In this document: positions 1 through 10,889 of the stretch, one piece after another
How the letters are laid out: each line of letters starts with the position of its first letter
Numbering within the stretch: the stretch's first letter is position 1
Source of the DNA: Siphonodentalium dalli
Lineage: Eukaryota > Mollusca > Scaphopoda > Gadilida > Siphonodentaliidae
Assembly (NCBI GenBank): GCA_032622095.1
Contig: CP136066.1
Span: 111,683,319-111,747,318, forward strand
Length of the DNA stretch: 64,000 bases
Direction of reading: 5' to 3'
Made by a program: the position numbers and the translations under genes
Notes under the pieces: model-generated
Database searches by the model: none
The model's input: the letters and a program-made list of their open reading frames with translations, nothing else
What the model was told of the DNA's origin: nothing

Positions 1-159
1 TTAGTCATAAGTTTGTATATGTATTTATTTAAAATCGGGTTTGTTTGTTTGTTGCGTTTGTTGGCTTGTACGTATCATTATTTGAAACAGTTAGTCAAAA
101 TAATCCTGATTTTCCTCACGTATGAATGACTGCACAGCTTAGCTAATTGTACCAAAGTT

Positions 160-207
160 CGGGGTGGGGGTCGAGACACCCAATCAACCCCTGTCGTCAC
201 GTCCCTG
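160..207. mobile_element. Terminal fragment of a hAT-like element
   Basis: The stretch ends in CTGTCGTCACGTCCCTG. This is the reverse complement of the CAGGGACGTAACGACAG terminus of the intact hAT-like element at 31959-32378, and it has the same G/C-rich run just inside the end. The other end would lie left of the window, so no target duplication can be checked. The rest of 1-312 shows no gene. Confidence 0.5.
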
Positions 208-312
208 TTCAACTGACAAGTTTCGTGTGTTCTTCACAACATCTTCGGAATTTGATTCAGGAGGCCTAGAGCTGTCATGTTTAGATATGCTTGCCATCAT
301 CAATAAACACAC

Positions 313-1050
313 TCACACTCAGTAATCGAATTTCCAAAGATCGGAGATAATTCCGGTTCCCGGTGGAAACGCGTCCGGTTCCCGGTGGAGATTTCGTTTT
401 TTATATACCAAGCAGACGAAATGTCATACTCAAGAAGGTAAGTAGAATTTTTTCTTAGCTCCGACCAATTTATTCTAGTAAAACGAATGTCATAGAAATC
501 ATTCGTCAAATTCCCATCGGAATCTGAAGTTTGAAATCATATGAACCTAACGATACAAAATCGCAATCGCCGATTTTCCTATTGATTTATGTGTCAACCG
601 TCGCCTATTTTCGGTCTGTATTTGCATCTCTCGCAACAATGAGGAGTGTCAAACCGGTCCCGTGGTGACTTCCACCACTTTGAGCTATAATAAATGCAAC
701 CATATTGCTCTCAAAACAAAACAAAAGCATATTTGTCACTTTTCAAAATTCATTTTTGATGAAAAAATTGACAACGCATTTATCGGGAAATGACAACTCC
801 ATCCATCGGATCGACAATATGACAGTTCTCAGATGATCAGATACGTATCCATTTATCCACCGATCGTGCCCTCAGACTTGCGCAACTTGGTGAATATGTG
901 TTATTACCATTGTATGTCCATACACTATCATGTATTGAGGCGATCTTTTGTTTCTGATAAGTATTGGTCGAGCCATAGATGACGAGACGAAATGCCCGTT
1001 AGAAACAGAATTAATCCTTAATGGTAGTTAATACATTATCGTGAATGACA
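313..1050 (+). repeat. Left arm of long inverted repeat
   Basis: The reverse complement of this arm recurs at 3505-4241. Each arm contains a doubled GGTTCCCGGTGGA motif near its outer end and a run around CACGGGACCGGT. An open frame of ~69 codons is present in both arms, but only because the arms are copies; it resembles no family I know. Similarity stops at about 1050, just inside a GTGAATG motif. Confidence 0.85.
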
Positions 1051-1317
1051 CATAGTGGTAAATAACAAATTTATCTTACAAATCATGATTGAAATTCAGA
1101 ATTGCAAACACAATTGTTGGCGCAAATATTTACCAGTTTGTCAGTTTGGTTCCATGTGATGTAATCTTATCAAGGAAATAGTTGGGGGAGGGTCCGACTC
1201 TATATGTAAATGTAAGATTTTATCTTGATTTATTCGGGATCAGGTTCACCACGACTGCAGCTAGCCTCATCCCGATTTCTCTCGGTGTTCTATAACTTCT
1301 GTTATTTCTATTGTCAG

Positions 1318-2039
1318 TGATTTGGAAGAACTGGGCTGTGAGCCAATGGAAGATTCGGAACAAGAAGATAGTGGTCCCACGCCCAGAGACGACGGCCCAG
1401 TAGAAGATACTAGTGATAATGTTAGTGATAAGACGGGTGACGCCATCGCTCTGACACCAGGCGGGGTCCATTACGAATGTACTGAATGCAAAATAAAACT
1501 ATCAAGGAAATGGGCCTTAAAACGCCATCAAATGACACACGATAGAACTAAAATGTTAAGTTGCAGCTGCTGCACACGCAGGGTCCACGATGCCTTCGAC
1601 CTAAAGCAACACAATGACGCTGAACACGCGGGGAAAAGGCATAAATGCGATGAGCCGGATTGTAGCAAAGAGTATAAAACTAAGGCGGGACTTAGGGAGC
1701 ATATTAATGAACATTCGGGCACATTCAAGTTTAAGTGCGATGTCTGCAGCAAAGGGTTCAATTATGTGCATAAATTCTCGGATCACGTGAATGCCCACAT
1801 GGGTGTGAGGCCCCATAAATGCAAGTGTGGCTCTACATTCGCATCAGAATCAAACTTCGCCTTCCACAAAACTACTCGCGTGTGATATCTGTGGCAAATT
1901 GTTTAAGTCACAAAAGTATACGAAAGAACACAGGCACGTCCACACTTCCCCCAGGAAGTATGTTTGTGACCGCTGTGGAAAGAGCTATTCCCATCGAGGT
2001 GGATTAAAGACCCACGAGACCCGAAAACATAAACTATAA
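1318..2039 (+). pseudogene. C2H2 zinc-finger protein coding region, frameshifted
   Basis: The frame that is open from 1319 encodes an acidic N-terminal stretch (about 40 residues rich in Asp/Glu), then C2H2 fingers. Counting from the TTG at 1322, finger 1 is C53-C56-H69-H73, finger 2 C81-C84-H97-H102, finger 3 C109-C114-H127-H131 and finger 4 C139-C142-H155-H159. Finger 5 starts at C167/C169 and reaches H182 but loses its last His, because the frame shifts and stops at 1885. Two further good fingers (CDICGKLF... and CDRCGKSY...) continue in another frame from ~1876 to the TAA at 2039. Such fingers bind DNA or RNA in the nucleus. A pyrimidine-rich AG acceptor (GTCAG) at 1313-1317 fits the start of a terminal exon; the first in-frame ATG is at 1346. 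The break is either real decay or an indel in the assembly. No specific orthologue can be named. Confidence 0.75.
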
Positions 2040-2793
2040 TTATTATATGTATATATGCATGTATATTTTTTTTATTTTATGTCAGAAACATACTTTTTGT
2101 TAAGTTTTTTTTGTCTCAAGAGGAAGATTTATTTTTATTGTAGTACAAGTCAGTTATTACTTCCATGCATGGTCAGAGGGAGAGGGTCACAGTGGGAAGC
2201 TAGTCATTATTTTTGACAATGCATGTCCTGTTGTAAGGACAGTTTTTTATTCGAAACCCGACGATTTTAAAAACAAATTGAAGAGGTTGCGATTTGTGAA
2301 CTTGTAACGGGTGTAATCCTGATTGCGAGGTAGCTTTGTATGGATGGAGTTCTCCGACGAATAGAGCATACAATTATCTCTCAATCATAAATATACATGC
2401 AATAACTAAATCCTACCAAACTAGCACTGTTGTACCAAAGTTGTATTAGCATGTGATATGTGAATCTTTTTTTTATTTAACACCAGAATGATGCATTGCA
2501 CAATGCATTAACTGCCATCGGTTATGATTTATTTGTTTCAATAAGCACAGCTGTCGTCATATGACCGCATTTGATTCATACATCAACACACGTTACAAGT
2601 TTCAGGTTTCAAAATCGCAACCTGTTCATTATGTAATCACCCAACTTGTCCCGGTTGCAGGTGTATTCTCCAGGACCCCGGTATCCCACAGAACGGGGGT
2701 GAAGGGACTTGACCGATACGCCAACTCATAATACATCAATTTTATATACTCGTATACTGTGTTTTGTAACATAACAGAACATAAGCGTGTCAA

Positions 2794-3165
2794 TCATTTA
2801 GAAACTGAAAAGATTCGTATTATTCGTCGGTCCTGTGGTGTTGTCGAACTGGTAACACTCCTCTTCCTGGTTTTGTTATGTTGTACTTTTGGCTTTGTGG
2901 GAGCGTGGGATGTAACAGTCGGTTGATGTTCACTACACTGTGGAGTTTCCAGAATATCAGAGGTTGCCACAGTCGCAGGCGACGTTTCCGGTGCGTGTGC
3001 CGTCCTCGGGATTGTCGGTCGACTCTTTTTTGTTTTATACCAACCAGGCCCGGCAAAGGAATACTTCCTTTTATCACATAATTTGGCCATAAAAGCAGTT
3101 TCATAATTATCGGTAATAGACACGTTTAATATCAGCGCGTGCGATGACGTCACGGCGTTCTTCAA
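2794..3165 (-). CDS. Unassigned 123-codon ORF inside the inverted-repeat structure
   Basis: This open frame begins with ATG at 3165 and ends at 2794. The product would be basic and Thr/Pro/Ser-rich in its second half, with Lys-Lys-Ser-Arg and Lys-Thr-Arg-Lys-Arg clusters that could act as nuclear signals. There is no signal peptide or membrane segment, and no family is recognised. Its amino-acid mix is more protein-like than that of most random frames in this AT-rich window. No splice sites or polyadenylation signal support it, so it may be chance. If real, it would be the second gene carried between the inverted arms. Confidence 0.25.
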   Translation of the reverse strand: MKNAVTSSHALILNVSITDNYETAFMAKLCDKRKYSFAGPGWYKTKKSRPTIPRTAHAPETSPATVATSDILETPQCSEHQPTVTSHAPTKPKVQHNKTRKRSVTSSTTPQDRRIIRIFSVSK

Positions 3166-3249
3166 ATAACTTGCGATCGCTGTAGTTTATGATTGTTGTT
3201 TTCGATGAATATTGCGCGTTGCTTCGGGTTTATTTGATCATGTGATAAA

Positions 3250-3396
3250 AGGTATCTCACACTCGTCCTATTTTATACGTATTTTATCAACATCGTCCTC
3301 TAAATTCTATTTGAGCCTTGGTAAACCTCGGCTCAAATCGAATTTAGTGAACTCGGTTGATAAATTCCGTATAAAATAGTAACTCATGTGAGATCC
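3250..3396. repeat. Hairpin (foldback) element, copy 1
   Basis: A near-perfect inverted repeat of about 147 bp. One arm reads CTATTTTATACG...CTCTAAATTCTATTTGAGCC and the other returns through GGCTCAAATCGAATTTAG to CGTATAAAATAG. The short loop is around GGTAAACC. A second copy in the opposite orientation is at 7326-7520, and homology continues past the hairpin into TATCACATG on one side. Confidence 0.8.
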
Positions 3397-3504
3397 TCTA
3401 TTTACGAGCACTGAAACAGAAGAAGAAATAACATAAAAATAATATCAATTCACAAACAAATGATTTTTTATCGTTCCAAACTCGTCTTAATAAACCAGAC
3501 CAAA

Positions 3505-4241
3505 ATATGTCCATTCACGATAATGTATTAACTACCATTATAAGGTTTATTTCTGTTTCTAACGGGCATTGCGTCTCGTCATCTATGATTCGACGCAATA
3601 CTTATCAGAAACAAAAGATCGCCTCAAAACATGATAGTGTATGGACACACAATAGTAATAACACATATTCACCAAGTTGCGCAAGTCTGAGGGCACGATC
3701 GATGGATAAATGGATACGTATCTGAGAACTGTCATATTGTCGATCCGATTGATGGAGTTGTCATTGCCCGATAAATGCGTTGCCAATTTTTTCATCAAAA
3801 ATGAATTTTGAAAAGTGACAAATATGCTTTTTTTTGTTTTGAGAGCAATATGGTTGCATTTATTATAGCTCAAAGTGGTGGAAGTCACCACGGGACCGGT
3901 TTGACACCCTTATTGTTGCGAGAGATACAAATACAGACCGAAAATAGGCGACGGTTGACACATAAAGCAATAGGAACATCGGCGATTGCGATTTTGTATC
4001 GTTATGTTCATATGATTTCAAACTTCAGATTCCGATGGGAATTTGACGAATGATTTCTATGACATTCGTTTTACTAGAATAAATTGGTCGGAGCTAAGAA
4101 ATAATGCTACTTACCTTCTTGAGTATGACATTTCGTCTGCTTGGTATATAACAAAAACGAAATCTCCACCGGGAACCGGACGCGTTTCCACCGGGAACCG
4201 GAATTATCTCCGATCTTTGGAAATTCGATTACTGAGTGTGA
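3505..4241 (-). repeat. Right arm of long inverted repeat
   Basis: Inverted partner of 313-1050. Differences are sparse: small indels in A-runs, and GATGAT present only in the left arm near 835. The two copies therefore look like one recent duplication, or are kept alike by gene conversion. Confidence 0.85.
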
Positions 4242-5060
4242 CACTTTAACTTGAAAAAAAAAGATGCGATTAAGTCGGATTGGCAGCAAATTGTGTGCCG
4301 TGTATATACACATAGAAGAAAAGCATGACTTTCACAACAAACATGCACTTTATAAATATAAGATACAAATGATACTTGTGTCAAATATATGAGCCATGTT
4401 TGACGCTGGGAGAGAGTTTCGGAGACCACGTGGATTTCTAAATCTGACATAGAATCGGGAATTAGCCCCGCCCCGTAATCGGCTTCGGATTCTCAATCCG
4501 GATTTTAGCGAAATTACGACTCTGTGTTTAGGCCTAATATCCCATATCTTCATAAACCATGATTCTATATTCCCGGTATGAGAAAATTCAGATATTTTAA
4601 CCTGAAACATTGCATAAATCCTAACATCTAGTGGTCTAACTCCATACACATGCACACGACTACGGGCAAGAGACCACGACACACCGAGCTGACCATCGTA
4701 GTTCGGCCAGTGTGAGAAAATTTTGAAATTTGAACAAGAAAATCGCAAATCCTAGCATCCAGACTGGCCTCAACTAAATTAGCTTTCCTATAGTGTTGGA
4801 AATTTCAAACCTCATACTCCCCTTCAGGTTGGAAAATTCTCCAACTGATGACCACAAGTTTGACCAAATGTAGTAAAATATTGTTAAACTTATTAGCATT
4901 TTTGTATTGGCCACAAGGGAGAGACAATGACACACCGGGCCGACCATGGTTCGTCCCGGTGTGCGAAAATTTTGTAATCTGAACAAGAAAATCGCAAAAT
5001 CCTAGCATCTAGACTGGCGTCAAGCATTTTTAGCATGTTTATGATGGCACGGTGGTCGAA
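4242..5060. repeat. Copy of hAT-element interior with ~230 bp internal repeat
   Basis: From about 4530 the sequence matches the inside of the hAT-like element at 26340-26900. Shared phrases include GAAAATTTTGAAATNTGAAC, AATCGCAAATCCTAGCAT and ACACCGGGCCGACCATGG. The unit occurs twice here (about 4600-4830 and 4900-5030). Open frames on the minus strand simply follow this repeat. Termini are not visible, so it is a fragment. Confidence 0.6.
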
Positions 5061-5225
5061 TATGCCCAAGAAGCTATTATACCGACCCATTCACACAGAT
5101 AACTATAGCACAAAATATTACTTTGCGCCATCAAAACCTGCGTCCAAGATGTTTTGCTTGAACCCGAATACCAGTTAATTCGGGGGTATGAATCCCGCGT
5201 ACGGATTCAAAACACCCTGAATCCC

Positions 5226-5252
5226 GCGTACCGAAAGGGGGGGGGGGGGGGT
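5226..5252. repeat. Poly-G tract in a dispersed repeat
   Basis: A run of sixteen G follows paired GAATCCCGCGTACC motifs. The same arrangement (GAATCCCGCGTACCG, then a G-rich run and GACACCCTCACT) recurs at 52760-52900, so the tract belongs to a repeat family. Such runs are prone to assembly length errors. Confidence 0.6.
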
Positions 5253-5274
5253 GATACCCTCATTCAAGGTACGG

Positions 5275-5745
5275 GAGTCCTTGGCAGTGGGTATATGCTG
5301 TGAAAATATTTCCAACGGTCAAAAACCGACACAAAAAGCAAATGTAGACAGACTTTTCCGTATACAAATAAGAAATATCGCATACACAGTATGTTATTGT
5401 CATATGTTTGACCACTGTGTAAACAAAAGCATAACATGTTACTTTCCTGATGTTTGTTTATATTATGATGGTAAACATAAAGAGGGTTCTTTGTTGCTGA
5501 ATTCCTGATATGGAACTAATAAAGAGCGTTTATATCATTTGTGTGTGATTAGCCAGTAACACTGTGCTGTCTTCTGTAACACAATCAGGCTATTGCTTAG
5601 GTAAAATATAGTAGGTCTTTATGATAGCATGCTGTTTACACGATGAACGAAACTGTATGCGTTTTAGTGTTTTTCTGTTTACGGTGATTGGAACAAATAT
5701 GAATATTTTCGACAACTAAGGCCTCCCGTGCCTTTAATAATATAG
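5275..5745 (-). mobile_element. TTAA-type MITE, family D, left-truncated copy
   Basis: Inverted and diverged copy of the complete element at 51959-52459. Shared stretches include TAACACTGTGCTGTCTTCTG against its complement there, AATATAGTAGGTCTTTATG and the ACTAATAAAGAGCG block. Its right end reads CGTGCCTTTAA, matching the TTAAAGGCACG terminus. Its left end fades near the poly-G tract. Confidence 0.7.
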
Positions 5746-7325
5746 TTAACAATAAAATTGACTGAGTTTACAGACAATTTAAATGAAAGAGTGGCTGAGG
5801 CCAAAAAAAATAAATTATTTGTTTCCTATTACGGTGCCAAAAAATTCCAGGTAGGTAGGTAGGGATTTGTTTTTTTTTTGGTAATATTTTTTTATTTTCC
5901 CCCGAACAGTTAAGAAGTACATTAATGCTTACTCTTTATACTTGTGTTAAGGCTGTCCATGTATATTGCAAGTAAACAGTTAATGTAGCACAATAATATG
6001 ATAAGTATTGTCAATGTGAACAAACAAATGCCACCCAGGCACTCAATTATGCAGCTCTCTTGTAATTATTCTCTCAGTTTAGATTGTGGTGGCACATCTT
6101 TCTCAGAGCACAATATTGACATATCAACAGGCCCAAGACATACACTATTACTTTATAATAACATAACTTGTATGATATTAATTCAAACCTCACTTAAATA
6201 TTTGGTCATACACCTCAGGACCTAAGACACATATCTCACATGCACCTCAGACACATTGCACAGGGTGTAAATGTTCCTCAGACATCCCTCAACTGCACTG
6301 AAATATAAAGTCCCACACCACACTGAAAATGGTACCACAGGCCACACCTTGACTGAGGTACCACACCTCAGCATTCAAATTGGCATATGCATGCTTGTAA
6401 GTTTTATATACCCAAACAAACCAGTAGATAATTTCATGTGCTTTTTAGTGCCCATTCCAGAAGGGTGTTTGATATGGTAGATAGACATGCAGTCATCTTT
6501 ATACTGTCTGTATACATACTAGTAACTATGCCTGAACACTATGAATCATTGATTGACTGGGGAGAGGAACTTTAAATTCTGATATAGAAAGTCTTCTACA
6601 TGTATATTGCTCTCTAGCAGATAAGACTTCTTCCCATAAGACATGGGAGTTGAACAAACAAGATTACCACAGGCAGGTTTTAAAGACTGCAGATTTATTG
6701 GTGAGATTGGAATTCATCTGCAACCACAAATGGACATGTATTTTAATAGAAGTAAATTGTTTTTGAAAATTCCATCTAAAATTATTGCTGCTTAATGTAA
6801 ACATAGTATATAGTATATAGTTACCGATTTTGATGTGTTTACATGCCAATGACATGCATTAAAAAAAATTTAAAAATTAAAAAAATTTTTTTTTTTTTTT
6901 TTTGGGTTGAATTTTTTTGATTTGGGTTGAAATTTGAAAACAAAAGTCCAGGTCGGCCCAATTTCGGCAGGTCGGTCGGGTAACCGGAAACACAGATGTT
7001 GTTTTTTTTGGCCTGACCAACTGCGTGACATTCGAGTGGAGGGGATTTTACATTATCAGGCATTGCATCATCTTTGGAACTGAGACACGAAATTTGAACA
7101 AATATGACGGCCGAACAACGAGACAGACTAATGCGAAGACTTCTTAATTTTGTGAGTGACAATTCCAAATTCCAAACTTCAACTGACGACAATTAACTAT
7201 ACCCAAAACTACCGCTCTCGCAAAAAAGAAACCTGGACAAAAAAAGGAAAGAGTGAAGGCGTCAAAAACCAAGACGATCACCAATAAACGACAGAAAGTT
7301 AGCATATAGTATGCAAATATACATA
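5746..7325. other. Stretch without a supported gene
   Basis: AT-rich sequence with homopolymer runs (T-rich at 5868-5900; A then T runs at 6860-6905). Tandem-looking CCACACC / CCTCAGACAC phrases occur at 6180-6370. A 16-codon ATG-led frame at 7104-7151 ends on a good GTGAGT donor but has no supporting partner exon. Nothing else is recognised. Confidence 0.5.
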
Positions 7326-7520
7326 GAGTTTCTATTTTATACGGAATTTATCAACTGAGTTCACTAAATTCGATTTGAGCCGAGGTTTACCGAGGCTCAA
7401 ATAGAATTTAGTGGACGAGGTTGATAAATTACGTATAAAATAGAACGAGTTTGAGATACTTTTTATCACATGGTCATATAATCGCTTAAATTTTTATCGA
7501 AAAGAACAATAATTAACAGA
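7326..7520. repeat. Hairpin (foldback) element, copy 2
   Basis: Inverted relative to 3250-3396: CTATTTTATACGGAATTTAT leads to CGAGGTTTACCGAGG at the loop and back to ACGTATAAAATAG. Beyond the hairpin, TATCACATG and the following ~50 bp match the flank of copy 1. This shows the mobile unit is larger than the hairpin. Confidence 0.8.
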
Positions 7521-8187
7521 CAGAGAACTTTGTCCCAAAGAGCAGCCAGCGTGACGTGATTGCACGCGACGATATTACGCGTGTCTATTATATTACGCTC
7601 AATATTAAATAGGAAAATAGTCCTAATCATGTGATAAAATAACATATAGACTTCTTGGATTCATATCAAATAAGTGCATTACTTGATTTAAATAATGCAA
7701 CATTTTGCTGGAGCCATTTTCATCCATGCACTGACTTCAAGGATAACACACTCTGCTCATCGTTCCGCCGGGGCTGAGTTTGCTACCTCTAATGTAAAAT
7801 AATATATCGATTATATATAAAACAAACGTTGATTCTAGTACCTGAAGGTCTACCGAAAGAGCAGTGTATGCCAGGGAAGTTAAACGAAGTCATAAATACA
7901 AAACAACTCAGTGACAAAGAGACAAGAGTATAAGCCATAGAGAAGGCGGTAGTTAATTAACACCTTTGCAATACGGCTAATCTCATGTTCGTTTGTGTTC
8001 GTTGTTTAGTAGCTTTGCATTCAAATAATGCTTATAACTTGAAAAATAAGTCATCAAAGTTGGAAATAACACCACATACACATATAATGGATCCACACGC
8101 ACCCACAAACCAAATTTCACCCTTCTATTCCGCTTTTTAGACCTGTGTTCGTTTATGTTCGTTTGTGTTCGTTGTTTAGTAGGACCT
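7521..8187. other. Stretch without a supported gene
   Basis: No coding exon is seen. The phrase TGTTCGTTTGTGTTCGTTG occurs at about 7987 and again at about 8152, a local direct repeat of ~30 bp with 130 bp between. The ~90-codon minus-strand frame across it has repetitive composition and no family resemblance. Confidence 0.5.
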
Positions 8188-9330
8188 AGTCTATGATGGA
8201 TCAGTGCATGCCCGACTTGGTAGGAATCGAGCTTTACACAATAAAAATCGGTTTTCAAATTAACATATATGTACCCTGTATACGTTGACCTCTCAGAGAG
8301 TTTGAACTCTGCAAGACTTAGTCACGCACACAGAGCACATAAATTTTCACCACTTATATTCAGACGGCTGTATCTCCTAAAGGCCTCGACATACGGAGCT
8401 GCCTGGTGCGTCATTTTAACGGTGACATGCTCAGCTATATCATGATGTACCAGTTGAATCTGCGCATGCGCGTATGTAGAACTACCCCCGTTGGAAAACT
8501 AAGCTGAGATGTCTTCCACAATGCGACTTGTGGTATGCATGTTTCAAATCATGTGCACTCACATTGAAATAGTGAGTTTCACTCAGTAGGCAGCATGTTA
8601 TAAATATGCATGGTGTGCTGGGTGACGAGATATCTCTTCGCCGGCACTGAATGAGTTAAAAGATTCCCTGTCAAAACTTCAAAACGTTCCAAGGCTTTGT
8701 ACTGATGGAATATGATCTCTACGGGCGTTAGCCAGATTAGAGATTCATGGCATGGTCTACCGATAGGATAGCTATTTTTCCAGACACTCGGGTGATAATG
8801 AGAGCATATACCTTGTATTCGTGCCGTGTTCAAGACCCCAAAAAGGACTATAGGTCCACAAAACTGAGAATAAACACAATGAAGTGGATTCAACATATCT
8901 TCTCAAAAATACGCACATAATCGAACTATAATGCGAAATACGCACATAAAATCGACCTATAATGTGTAATATGAACATAATCGACCTATAATGGAAATAT
9001 GCACATAATCGACCCATATGTGAAATACGAACATAATCGACCTATAATGGAAATACGCACATAATCGACCGATATGTGAAATACGCATATAATCGACATA
9101 TAATATAAAATACGCATATAATCGACCTATACTATTAATCTACTTATGAAGTTAAATACGAACATAATCAACCTATATTATAAATACGCACATAATCGAC
9201 CTATAATATAAAATACGCACATAATCTAATTACAAAATTTAAATAAGCACATAATCGACCTATAATGTGAAATATACACATAATCGACTTATAATGTGAA
9301 GTAGGCACGTAATCGACCTAAAAGTTTCAC
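8188..9330. mobile_element. Dispersed element with 28-bp satellite tail, copy 1
   Basis: The first ~750 bp match 10890-11640 at high identity (TCTATGATGGATCAGTGCAT, TACCCTGTATACGTTGACC, TGCGCATGCGCG and so on). Both copies run into the same ~28-bp tandem unit after AACATATCTTCTCAAAAAT. Part of the element around 8700-8760, read on the minus strand, also matches the sequence just downstream of the Penelope-like relic (near 41813-41870), for example GATCATATTCCA. It may therefore derive from the 3' region of such a retroelement. Ends and target duplication could not be defined. Confidence 0.6.
8903..9330. repeat. Minisatellite, ~28-bp unit, about 14 copies
   Basis: The unit is roughly GCACATAATCGACCTATAAT plus GTGAAATAC. 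Copies differ by point changes and 1-4 bp length changes, indicating age. The same unit forms a 3-copy tail at 11655-11745 on the sister element, so the array expanded after or during copying of the element. Confidence 0.85.
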
Positions 9331-10228
9331 GCTTTAATCCGGTCTGTCCACGATTTTGCTAAGTTTTGACCCTAATCCACTGGGCTAATAGTAAAGCATA
9401 CAATTTCGGGTTGGAATCTTCACCTAGAGTGAAGTACTTTACTAAGGACAGATCATAACTAATAAAGATTTCTCCTTGTTAGTTTTTCGACTTTAACTCA
9501 TTCAGTGCCATGTCTCCTGGTGGGAACGGCTATCTGTAAACCAGCTCTCCTGGGGAAAAACACTATTTTCACTAACACTATATTTAGATTGATTATTCAA
9601 ATTAGAAAGAATCGAATTGACAGCAGGGATTGCTGGTATAGGCCCTACCCATGAACAGCTTTGATACTCCATGTCCGGTACCGTGGAGGGCCATCATAGG
9701 TCCAAAAAAATCATGTTGCCATGGCAACGATAACTTCAAATTGATACCGATTGTGTTAAATTACAATTTTGTTTGTGTTATGTGGCCAACTAAATCATTT
9801 GTTCAGTGTTGTTTTGGACATTAATTTAGCTTTTGGAACAACATATTATTTTGTTATGGCAATGATGCGGGTGTGTGTGTGGGGGGGGGGGCTAATCGGT
9901 GAGACCAAACACATTTTCTAATGGGATGTTTACAATAAACGATCTCCGAGAAAAGAAGATATCAAAACTGAAAACTAATGGTTGGAAATGAACTGTTTTT
10001 GTTTTATATGCCTACAACAGTCGCAGTATCCGCAGTGCGGCGTACTTCTAGTTCGTGCTGTAGCTACGATGTCAATGACACATTTTTGGGCCATCGAATT
10101 AACCCGGTGAAAATTCTGTCTGATTCAACTCACAGCGTCAAATTTCAGTTCGATATCGTTAACACCGTTAGAGCAGTCTTTCGACCAATGTTTCGATAGT
10201 AAATTCTCATTGTAATTTGGCGAACCCC
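9331..10228. other. Stretch without a supported gene
   Basis: No exon recognised. A GT-rich run followed by a ten-G tract lies at ~9872-9891. A 73-codon frame at 9978-10199 has no family resemblance. Confidence 0.45.
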
Positions 10229-10819
10229 TTAAAGGGGTACTGTACGCCAAATGTTGTTGTTGGTTTCTATAGTCTCCGAGTCTGAGAATAAGGTAACACT
10301 TTTTTCATTATTTGAAAGTCTGTTGAGTACGAAGTAGTGTTACGGATGACAAATTTACCGGAATGCAAAAATACAAATTGTCGTTGTCGAGTAATTTTTG
10401 TACAGTTTTCAACCAAATGAATCAAATAAAAGTTATATTATAGGCATACTAGTCCCATATAATCATTTAAGTTATTGTATCGTCGCTAGTCAGTGAGTGG
10501 CTTGAGTGTTCTCCCCGTATCATCATAATATTTTAAGCGATCGTGTGTGCGATCGGTTTAACAAGCCAGTATCCCTCATTTACTTTATTTGATTACGCAA
10601 ATTCGTAATTTAATTGACGCCATTTTATGGCTCCAGTCATAAATTCAATTTATATCAAATTATTAACTTTTAAATTATAAAATTTTAAGATAGCCTATTA
10701 ACCTGAGCGTTTACAGAATACATCTTCGACTCAAATTACTTATGTTTCTATATATTATCGATATTAGATCGTTGTTGTCACCGGAAATTTAATGAAAATG
10801 GCGTACAGTACCCCTTTAA
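10229..10819. mobile_element. TTAA-type MITE, family A, copy 1
   Basis: The element starts TTAA-AGGGGTACTGTACGCCA and ends TGGCGTACAGTACCCCT-TTAA, giving perfect terminal inverted repeats of about 17 bp and a TTAA target duplication. It is 591 bp and has no coding capacity. A near-identical full copy sits at 42018-42608 and a truncated one at 19372-19854. TTAA target sites are typical of the piggyBac group, and ends beginning TTAAAGG are known from the T2 MITE family of frogs. Kinship with T2 is inference from ends only. Confidence 0.85.
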
Positions 10820-10889
10820 GGTACACAATTTGATTGACATAATGTGCACGTTGTCGACATTAGCGTTCCTATGTCGTTTGGCGCCAAAC

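Larger units (their letters stand above)
313..4241. mobile_element. ~3.9 kb structure with ~738 bp terminal inverted repeats
   Basis: Two long arms, 313-1050 and 3505-4241, are reverse complements with only scattered substitutions and small indels. They enclose 2.45 kb holding a zinc-finger coding region (1318-2039, +), an unassigned 123-codon ORF (2794-3165, -) and a small hairpin element (3250-3396). The outermost bases TCACACTCAG match exactly at both ends. A 3-bp CAC flanks both sides and may be a target duplication, but the local CA-rich sequence makes this weak. No transposase is recognisable. It could be a foldback transposon that captured a gene, or two inverted copies of one repeat that landed either side of a gene. 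Confidence 0.7.

Noticed and set aside
300-509. 69-codon frame present in both long inverted arms
   Set aside because: It is shared only because the arms are copies. There is no domain, and the frame differs at its end between the arms.
4350-4748. 132-codon minus-strand frame
   Set aside because: It follows the hAT interior repeat; equivalent frames at 26.6 and 4.9 kb are not conserved as proteins.
8903-9330. Array considered as CRISPR
   Set aside because: Units are contiguous 28-bp tandem copies without unique spacers, in animal DNA with introns. It is a minisatellite. The same holds for the arrays at 39.6 and 41.2 kb.
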